From an uncultured Prevotella sp. (lineage in GTDB: Bacteria > Bacteroidota > Bacteroidia > Bacteroidales > Bacteroidaceae): 55,680 nt of DNA. The position numbers and the translations under genes were made by a program. The notes under the pieces were generated by a model. That model saw only the letters and a list, made by a program, of their open reading frames with translations. It did not search any database and was not told the origin of the DNA. Position 1 is the stretch's first letter; every line of letters begins with the position of its first letter. Shown one piece after another: positions 50,464 to 55,680 of this stretch. The stretch covers positions 1-55,680 of the forward strand of contig CALEKA010000054.1 in the NCBI GenBank assembly GCA_937898715.1, given 5' to 3'.

Positions 50464-51237
50464 TTATTTAATGTTCTCTCGGATATTCTTCAGATAAGCA
50501 TTGAATGCCTTTTCGTCTTTAGCATCAATGATATTGAGGAGCACCTTGAGCTCTTCGCGAATCTTCTCCACCTGTCCGCTTGTGTGAGGATTGAAGAGAA
50601 TTTCACGCAGCAATGTATCATCTTCGCCCAGTACGCCACGAGCGATCTGCATGTGGCGCTTAAACGTTGTACCCGGTGCATCTTGATGCTTCATTACGGC
50701 GGCAAATACGAACGTACTTACAAAAGGCGTACCGATAGAGTAGGCCACCATCTCGTCGTGTTGGTTGAATGTGTATTCGCAGATGTGGAGGTCGAGACGA
50801 TTGTACAGGTCGCGGAAGAAGATGCGTCCCATATAGTCGCCTTCGTTGATGATGATGGCATTCTCTGTGCTTAGTGCACCCAGATTAGCAAAAGTAGGGC
50901 CAAACATGGGGTGGGTAGACACATAGCGCATGCCTGTGCTCTCATAAAACTCCTTGAATCCAGTCTTAACGGAAGCTATATCGCTCAGTATGCAGTCGGA
51001 GGGTAGGTGAGGGATAATGGTGCGGAATACGTCGAGTGTATATTTCAGCGTTACGGCATTGATCACGAGTTCGGGTTTGAACTCCTCGATTTCCTCGACC
51101 GTAGTAAAACGCTGTGTGTTGTACATAAAGCGCAGGCGCTTAGGATCTACGTCGTAGACCGCCGTTTCGTGATCGAAACTCAGCAGGTCAACGAAGAACG
51201 ATCCCATCTTTCCTGCACCCAGTATAAGAATCTTCAT
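50464..51237 (-). CDS. tyrA: Prephenate dehydrogenase
   Basis: 257 residues. An NAD-binding Rossmann domain (ILILGAGKMGSFF, then YDVDP) is followed by the helical dimer domain, with the catalytic-region STHPMFGPTFANLG containing the conserved His. It converts prephenate to 4-hydroxyphenylpyruvate for tyrosine. There is no chorismate mutase or ACT domain; the mutase activity is supplied by the fusion encoded just upstream. It is last in the aromatic cluster, 276 nt after the DAHP synthase gene with repeats between. Confidence 0.93.
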   Translation of the reverse strand: MKILILGAGKMGSFFVDLLSFDHETAVYDVDPKRLRFMYNTQRFTTVEEIEEFKPELVINAVTLKYTLDVFRTIIPHLPSDCILSDIASVKTGFKEFYESTGMRYVSTHPMFGPTFANLGALSTENAIIINEGDYMGRIFFRDLYNRLDLHICEYTFNQHDEMVAYSIGTPFVSTFVFAAVMKHQDAPGTTFKRHMQIARGVLGEDDTLLREILFNPHTSGQVEKIREELKVLLNIIDAKDEKAFNAYLKNIRENIK

Positions 51238-51340
51238 TGGGTTAATTTGCTAATTTATTAATGTGCCAATGGGAATGGCGCAGTGTTAGCTTATAAAATG
51301 CTAAACGATTGTGCTTCTCGCTCAATAATCACGATGTGGC

Positions 51341-51372
51341 TATGCCGACGCGAGACGCGTCGCCCACAGAGC
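51341..51372. repeat. Half-copy of the GC-rich palindrome family
   Basis: TATGCCGACGCGAGACGCGT, then CGCCCACAGAGC, matches the right arm of 52657-52764. No left arm is found nearby. Confidence 0.8.
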
Positions 51373-51390
51373 AGGCAAGAGCAAGAAAGC

Positions 51391-51494
51391 AAGTAATAAG
51401 TAACCCATCGCCCAAACAGAATCGAGCAAGCATGTATTACTTATTACTTGAAATTCGCAAGTTTGTAATACTTAATACTTTATACTTAATACTT
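51391..51494. repeat. AAGTATT/AAGTAAT-type AT-rich repeats
   Basis: AAGTAATAAGTAA (51391-51403) faces TTACTTATTACTT (51437-51449), and GTAATACTTAATACTTTATA follows at 51465-51494. These are members of the family at 18629, 19157 and 50308. Confidence 0.8.
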
Positions 51495-51513
51495 AGAAAT
51501 TCACAAACATGCT

Positions 51514-52581
51514 TTATTTGTTCATCACATCGATCTGTTGGCGAACGCTCTCCTCGTGAATGCTTTCGAATACATCCTTGATGAAGTCGGACGACATGCC
51601 GCAGAGCACACCTTGAGCACCACGCTTGTCGAGAATCTCCGTGTAGCGGCTCGTCTGAACCACCGTCATGTCGTGCTGACGCTTGTATTCACCAATCTCG
51701 CGGCTGATGCGCATGCGCTTAGCGAGAAGTTCGATGAGAGAGTTGTCGATTTCGTCAATCTGGCCACGAAGCGCGTTAAGACTTTCCGTAGTCTCCGTAA
51801 TCTTACGGATCACGAGTTTGTCGAGGATGAAGTCGAGTACATCAGGAGTAACCTGCTGGCTGGCATCGCTCCATGCAGCGTCAGGGTTGCAGTGGCTCTC
51901 TACGATAAGACCCTCGAATCCGAGGTCCATAGCTTGTTGAGCCAATGGAGCGATGAGTTCGCGCTTACCACCGATATGGCTGGGATCGCCAAAGATAGGA
52001 AGTCCCGGGCAACGGCGACGAAGTTCGATGGGAATGTGCCACATAGGCAAGTTGCGATAGAGCTTCTTCTCGTAAGTAGAGAATCCTCTGTGGATAACGC
52101 CCAAGCGAGTGATGCCAGCCTGGTTGATACGTTCGAGACCACCAATCCACAGTTCCAAGTCAGGGTTAACTGGGTTCTTTACCAATACGGGGATGTCTAC
52201 ACCCTTCAGTGTGTCGGCAATCTCCTGCATAGCGAAGGGGTTGGCCACAGTACGTGCACCGATCCAAAGCAAGTCAACGCCCGCTTTCAAGCAAGCTTCT
52301 ACGTGAGCATGGGTTGCTACCTCTGTGCATACCTTCATGCCGAGTTCTTTCTGCACGCGGTTGAGCCAAGGAAGACCTTCTTCGCCTACACCTTCGAAGC
52401 CTCCGGGTTTGGTACGGGGCTTCCAAATGCCTGCGCGGAAGAGTTTGATGCCCTTCTTCGAAAGTTGCGTAGCAGTGTTCATTACTTGTTCTTCTGTCTC
52501 AGCAGAGCAGGGACCAGCTATTACTACAGGACGCTTGTCGTCGTGGTCGGTCAGATTGAGTGGAGTCAGATTAAGTGCCAT
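51514..52581 (-). CDS. DAHP synthase fused to chorismate mutase
   Basis: 355 residues. About 1-255 is a type I-beta DAHP synthase (VVIAGPCSAETEEQV, FRAGIWKPRTKPGGFEG, LVKNPVNPD, FGDPSHIGGKRELI, LIVESHCNP), which starts the shikimate pathway. About 265-355 is an AroQ chorismate mutase helix bundle (LRGQIDEIDNSLIELLAKRM, then EIGEYKRQH). C-terminal fusions of this kind are known from Porphyromonas and Prevotella, where the mutase domain makes the synthase sensitive to prephenate. That control is therefore likely here. It lies between the aminotransferase and tyrA. Confidence 0.95.
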   Translation of the reverse strand: MALNLTPLNLTDHDDKRPVVIAGPCSAETEEQVMNTATQLSKKGIKLFRAGIWKPRTKPGGFEGVGEEGLPWLNRVQKELGMKVCTEVATHAHVEACLKAGVDLLWIGARTVANPFAMQEIADTLKGVDIPVLVKNPVNPDLELWIGGLERINQAGITRLGVIHRGFSTYEKKLYRNLPMWHIPIELRRRCPGLPIFGDPSHIGGKRELIAPLAQQAMDLGFEGLIVESHCNPDAAWSDASQQVTPDVLDFILDKLVIRKITETTESLNALRGQIDEIDNSLIELLAKRMRISREIGEYKRQHDMTVVQTSRYTEILDKRGAQGVLCGMSSDFIKDVFESIHEESVRQQIDVMNK

Positions 52582-52656
52582 AATAAAGATAAGTTTTTAG
52601 TTGTTTACGGATGATTGTTGGTTTAAAGTTTGGAGGTCTGTAGTAAGGCTATTCAT

Positions 52657-52764
52657 CAGTTCTGTGGGCGACGCGTCCCGCGTCGGCACTCCCTCTGAGT
52701 TGCCCTGTTTAGGCCTCTTAATCTCCTCTCAGCGCCGACGCGAGACGCGTCGCCCACAGAACTG
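52657..52764. repeat. GC-rich inverted repeat (CAGTTCTGTGGGCGACGCGT family)
   Basis: Arms 52657-52687 and 52734-52764 pair almost perfectly (GCGTCCCGCGTCGGC against GCCGACGCGAGACGC). They match the palindrome at 38441-38561. Confidence 0.9.
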
Positions 52765-52810
52765 GATGTGAAGAGACAAGGGCAGAGGATTATGCTCAAG
52801 AAAGCGAAGT

Positions 52811-52845
52811 AACTTTATAACCTCATAACCTCAAAACTCCAAACT
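52811..52845. repeat. TTATAACCTC-family repeat
   Basis: CTTTATAACCTCATAACCTC then AAAACTCCAAACT, the same units as at 41757, 43290 and 54162. It lies 24 nt past the aminotransferase stop. Confidence 0.82.
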
Positions 52846-52868
52846 ATATACGTAAGGTGCACGGAGCG

Positions 52869-54041
52869 TTATCCAAACACCTTCTTGATTCTTTCAAGTG
52901 CTTCAGCCAATTTCTCTTCTTTAGCGCAGAGCGAAATGCGAATGTAGCGCTTGCCATTGCTGCCGAAGATGAAACCAGGCGTGATGAACACGCGAGCTTC
53001 GTGGAGCACCTTCTCGGTGAGATCCTCTACGTCGGCATACGTATCGGGAATTTTGCCCCAAAGGAACATGCCCACCTGTGAGGGATCGTACTCGCAGTGC
53101 AGCGCGTCCATGATTTCACCAGCGAGTTTGCGGCGTCGGGCGTAAACGTTGACGTTGGCTTCAGTGTGCCATTCATCGCTGTTCTGATAAGCCTGTGCTG
53201 CTGCCAACTGCATGGGGCGGAAAGTACCCGAATCAATATTGCTCTTTACCTTGAGTATCCAACTGATGAATGTGGCATTCGTAGCGAGCATGCCCACGCG
53301 CCATCCAGGCATGTTGTGGCTCTTACTCATAGAGTTAAACTCAATGCAGCAGTCCTTTGCTCCCGGTATCTGCAGAATGCTGAGGTGCTCTTTGCCCAAA
53401 ATGAAAGAGTAAGGGTTGTCGTTTACCACCACGATGTTGTGACGACGGGCAAAGTCTACGAGCTTCTGGTAAGTCTCCTTACGTGCAGGAGCACCCGTCG
53501 GCATGTTGGGATAGTTACACCAGAGAAGTTTCACGTCGGTGAGGTCCATCTGTTCAAGTTCATGAAAGTCGGGCTGCCATCCGTTCTCCGGACGCAGATT
53601 GTAATTGACGATGGTGCAACCGAGAAGCTTCGAAAGCGAAGTGTAAGTGGGATATCCAGGGTTGGGCACAAGGACCTTATCACCCGGATTGACGAAGGCC
53701 AAAGTAGTATGCAGAATGCCCTCTTTGGAGCCAATAAGCGGCTGAATCTCGGTCTTGGGATCAAGGTCAACGTTGAACCATCGCTTGTAGAATCCCGCCA
53801 TAGCCTCTCTCAACTGTGGAATACCTGTAGTGGGCTGATAGCCGTGAGCATTGGGGTTTTGAGCCTCTCGGCAGAGCGTGTCGATAGTCTCTTGTGAGGG
53901 AGGCATATCGGGCGAACCGATAGCCAACGAGATAATGTCTTTGCCTTCAGCGTTCATGCGTGCCACTTCTTTACCCTTACGCGAGAAGTAGTATTCACTC
54001 ACGCTTTCCAAGCGCTTAGCGGGTTGAATATGTTGTGTCAT
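52869..54041 (-). CDS. Fold-type I aminotransferase, probably aromatic
   Basis: 390 residues of the class I/II aminotransferase family. The PLP Lys is Lys240 in SMSKSHNMPGWRVG; NYPNMPTG (176-183), the Asp in VVVNDNPYSF (Asp208) and the C-terminal Arg in RYIRISLC are present. The sequence is close to LL-diaminopimelate/aspartate aminotransferase-type proteins, but its position between pheA and the DAHP synthase-mutase gene points to transamination of phenylpyruvate and 4-hydroxyphenylpyruvate. The substrate is inference from neighbours. Confidence 0.87.
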   Translation of the reverse strand: MTQHIQPAKRLESVSEYYFSRKGKEVARMNAEGKDIISLAIGSPDMPPSQETIDTLCREAQNPNAHGYQPTTGIPQLREAMAGFYKRWFNVDLDPKTEIQPLIGSKEGILHTTLAFVNPGDKVLVPNPGYPTYTSLSKLLGCTIVNYNLRPENGWQPDFHELEQMDLTDVKLLWCNYPNMPTGAPARKETYQKLVDFARRHNIVVVNDNPYSFILGKEHLSILQIPGAKDCCIEFNSMSKSHNMPGWRVGMLATNATFISWILKVKSNIDSGTFRPMQLAAAQAYQNSDEWHTEANVNVYARRRKLAGEIMDALHCEYDPSQVGMFLWGKIPDTYADVEDLTEKVLHEARVFITPGFIFGSNGKRYIRISLCAKEEKLAEALERIKKVFG

Positions 54042-54161
54042 GGTTAAGTCAGTATTTCTTTGTATTTATTCTTTGTCTATGTGAAGAAGCATGGAGTGTT
54101 TTGTGCAATGTTCAATGGAAAGAGATCAAAGGATAAGAATCAGTCGATGAGTCAAAAGGTT

Positions 54162-54275
54162 ACTTTATAACCTCATAACCTCAAAACTCCAAACTCATTA
54201 GGATAACCTCATAACCTCCAAACTCCAAACGGAGCGAAGCGGTCTTATAACCTCATAACCTCAAAACTCCAAACT
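54162..54275. repeat. TTATAACCTC-family repeats between pheA and the aminotransferase
   Basis: Three copies of the CTCATAACCTCAAAACTCCA type occur in one orientation. The last runs into the pheA stop codon at 54275-54277. Confidence 0.85.
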
Positions 54276-55105
54276 TACTTAGCATTGTATTCTCCTAAAA
54301 TCTTTAGCTCTCGCAGGAGCGGCCTTACGGCGTCAATGCTTTGGCGGTAGCGCGTATAGTCGTCGTAGGTCACGTCTACGTAGAACAGATATTCCCATTC
54401 GCGACCAATAATCGGGAGCGACTGAATCTTCGTCAAGTTGATCTTATAGAATGAGAAGATGCTTAGCACTTGTGAGAGCGAGCCCTCTTCGTGGGGTAGT
54501 GAGAATACGATGCTACTCTTGTTCGTGAGGTGCGGATCGCGCAGTTTGTCCGCCGACCATGGATCGTAGATGAGCAGGAAGCGCGTATAGTTGTGCTTAT
54601 TGTCCTCAATGCTTTTCTCCAATATCTTCATGCCATAGAGTGGGGCAGCACCGGCATGACAGATTGCAGCATGTCCGCGCATTTGCTTGCGGCTAATCAT
54701 CTCTGCCGAGCCAGCAGTATCTTCAGCTTCCACTACCTTAAGTCCAGGGTGCTTCTTCAGAAAGTCATGACATTGGGCGAGAGCCACAGGATGAGAGTTA
54801 ACTTCCGTAAGCGTGTCCCAATCGTCTTCGGGCAGGCACATAATGCTGTGCTCGATGTGGAGTTTGTGCTCTCCCACGATGGTCATGCCGCTTTGGCGAA
54901 GCAGGTCGTAATTGTGGAGCAGCGATCCTGCAATGGTATTTTCTATAGCCATCAGTCCGAGCCGTGAATAGTCTTCACGCATTTGGCTGAATATGTCCTC
55001 GAACGTGTCGCAACAGATGAGTTCGATATCTTCGCCTTCGAAGTATTGATGGGCGGCAATGTCGTGGAACGAACCTTTGATGCCTTGTATTGCGATTTTC
55101 TTCAT
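54275..55105 (-). CDS. pheA: Prephenate dehydratase with ACT domain
   Basis: 276 residues. The dehydratase domain (about 1-185) has IQGIKGSFHDIAA, AIENTIAGSLLHNYDLL and NYTRFLLI, including the Thr-Arg-Phe catalytic motif. The ACT domain (about 195-276, SIVFSLPHEEGSLSQVLSIF) is the usual Phe-sensing feedback site. It makes phenylpyruvate for Phe. There is no mutase domain, unlike the E. coli P-protein. The start at 55105 (MKKIAIQGIKG) is chosen; the frame extends 25 codons upstream without similarity. It is the first large gene of the cluster and lies 112 nt after the leader terminator. Confidence 0.95.
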   Translation of the reverse strand: MKKIAIQGIKGSFHDIAAHQYFEGEDIELICCDTFEDIFSQMREDYSRLGLMAIENTIAGSLLHNYDLLRQSGMTIVGEHKLHIEHSIMCLPEDDWDTLTEVNSHPVALAQCHDFLKKHPGLKVVEAEDTAGSAEMISRKQMRGHAAICHAGAAPLYGMKILEKSIEDNKHNYTRFLLIYDPWSADKLRDPHLTNKSSIVFSLPHEEGSLSQVLSIFSFYKINLTKIQSLPIIGREWEYLFYVDVTYDDYTRYRQSIDAVRPLLRELKILGEYNAK

Positions 55106-55216
55106 GAGCTCTTCCTGTGTGTCTAAATGATTCTTATGCTTTGTTGAGAATGAAGAGTCAGTCTGTTGGGCTGAAGCCATCCGTTCTCCCGAATCTCGTA
55201 AAGTAGTTATTGTAGC

Positions 55217-55249
55217 AAAAATCCCGCTCCTTGTTCGGAAGCGGGATTT
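55217..55249 (-). terminator. Attenuator terminator in the pheA leader
   Basis: On the minus strand AAATCCCGCT (55249-55240) pairs perfectly with AGCGGGATTT (55228-55219) around an 11-nt loop, ending in ATTTTTGC. It lies 12 nt after the stop codon of the leader peptide and upstream of pheA, so transcripts must pass it to reach the operon. Confidence 0.88.
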
Positions 55250-55296
55250 CGTATTTCATTGTCAAACTGTTTGATGTTGGCATGCGACATCCCGCT
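55240..55296 (-). promoter_or_regulatory. Candidate antiterminator pairing in the pheA leader
   Basis: AGCGGGAT (55296-55289), inside codons 19-22 of the leader frame, is identical to the terminator 3' arm and can pair with ATCCCGCT (55247-55240), the terminator 5' arm. The two structures exclude each other. A second possible pairing joins GATGTTG (55355-55349, over the start codon) with CAACATC (55279-55273). Confidence 0.72.
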
Positions 55297-55354
55297 CTGC
55301 TTGTCCGGCAAAGTAAAAATAAAAACCGTAAAAGAAGAATGCGTTGTTCAACAT
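55262..55354 (-). CDS. Phe/Tyr-rich leader peptide of the pheA operon
   Basis: A 30-codon frame: ATG at 55354-55352, TGA at 55264-55262. Codons 6-15 read FFFYGFYFYF, so nine of ten are Phe (6) or Tyr (3). The remaining codons, ending CQHQTV, are unremarkable. This is the composition expected of an attenuation leader that senses charged tRNA-Phe and tRNA-Tyr, comparable in principle to E. coli pheL. It lies between a consensus promoter (about 160 nt upstream) and an intrinsic terminator (12 nt downstream), in front of phenylalanine and tyrosine genes. Too short for routine gene callers. Confidence 0.85.
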   Translation of the reverse strand: MLNNAFFFYGFYFYFAGQAERDVACQHQTV

Positions 55355-55520
55355 CTTGAGTATTGTATAAGTGAATCGGTCAGAAGTGCTCTTATTCTGT
55401 CCTGCTTCTTATAAATAAGGAGTGTCACAGACACCTTAATTAATATAGCAAGCATCGAAAAGCTTTAGCGCAATGCGCCTCAGAACTTCCAATCGTTTAT
55501 TGTTTTGCTGTTTCTTGCGG

Positions 55521-55551
55521 CAAAAGTAGCACATTTTTTGTTTATAGCAAA
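55521..55551 (-). promoter_or_regulatory. Promoter of the pheA aromatic operon
   Basis: The minus strand has TTTG (55551-55548), a 19-bp spacer and TACTTTTG (55528-55521), a full consensus match. Transcription would begin near 55514, about 410 nt before pheA. The 160 nt before the leader peptide includes an AAGGTGTC/GACACTCCTT hairpin (about 55418-55438) of unknown role. Confidence 0.87.
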
Positions 55552-55620
55552 CATTTCGTAAGTTTTTTTGATAAAAAAGAATCGGCTGTATCTGCGTTTT
55601 GTGAGTTTCTTCCTATATAT

Positions 55621-55649
55621 AACCCGTTGACCAAAAATTCCGCCAACGG
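55621..55649 (+). repeat. Dispersed AACCCGTTGACCAAAAATTC-type repeat, copy 3
   Basis: It matches 25076-25104 at all but about three positions, including the TATAT just before it. Nothing else is visible from 55552 to the window end. Confidence 0.8.
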
Positions 55650-55680
55650 ATAATCTATAACTCTTGGTAAGAGATATAGA

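Overview
This window is chromosomal DNA from a member of the Bacteroidota, most likely the order Bacteroidales and possibly a Prevotella-like lineage; the family is inference. The evidence is the promoter type (TTTG, 19-20 bp, TAnnTTTG, the Bacteroidetes sigma-A consensus, recognisable in front of at least eight transcription units), a GT3-type glycogen synthase, a Rho with a long disordered insertion, a DUF5020 outer membrane protein, a C10 (interpain/streptopain-like) peptidase, a DAHP synthase-chorismate mutase fusion and the absence of useful Shine-Dalgarno sequences. No rRNA, phage, insertion sequence or CRISPR array was seen.

Layout. 513-7059 (minus) is a mazG-menF-menD-menB-menCE operon for menaquinone synthesis, with MenC and MenE fused in one polypeptide. 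rnz (plus) and a tRNA-Ser(GCU)/tRNA-Glu(CUC) operon (minus) follow, then dnaB, a YbaK-type editing protein, a secreted GH20 hexosaminidase, a Nudix hydrolase, a purine permease and a DUF5020 protein. After about 1.1 kb of non-coding repeats comes an RND efflux operon (acrA, acrB, outer membrane factor) interrupted by a small four-helix-bundle gene, then lpxA and rho. rho has a structured 5' leader of about 350 nt. 28-38 kb holds a large C10 protease, glycogen synthase and glucan phosphorylase (a glycogen pair), an M48 metalloprotease with a Lys/Thr/Ser-rich tail and a YczE/YitT-like membrane protein. 39-43 kb holds nagA, a divergent NhaC antiporter and a serine hydrolase boxed in by short repeats. 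43-50 kb carries thrS, infC-rpmI-rplT and a DUF5063/exonuclease/RlmI cluster.

The last 5 kb (minus strand) is an aromatic amino acid cluster: pheA, an aminotransferase, DAHP synthase-chorismate mutase and tyrA. Its leader is the most striking thing in the window. A consensus promoter is followed by a 30-codon reading frame in which 9 of codons 6-15 are Phe or Tyr, then by a strong intrinsic terminator whose 5' arm can instead pair with a segment inside the leader frame. This has the parts of a Phe/Tyr transcription attenuator.

The intergenic DNA is unusually rich in repeats: GC-rich dispersed palindromes, AT-rich inverted repeats, 20-22 bp tandem arrays, and two tandem arrays of a promoter-plus-leader cassette (73 bp x3 and about 87 bp x4). 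The second of these reads directly into the DUF5063 gene.
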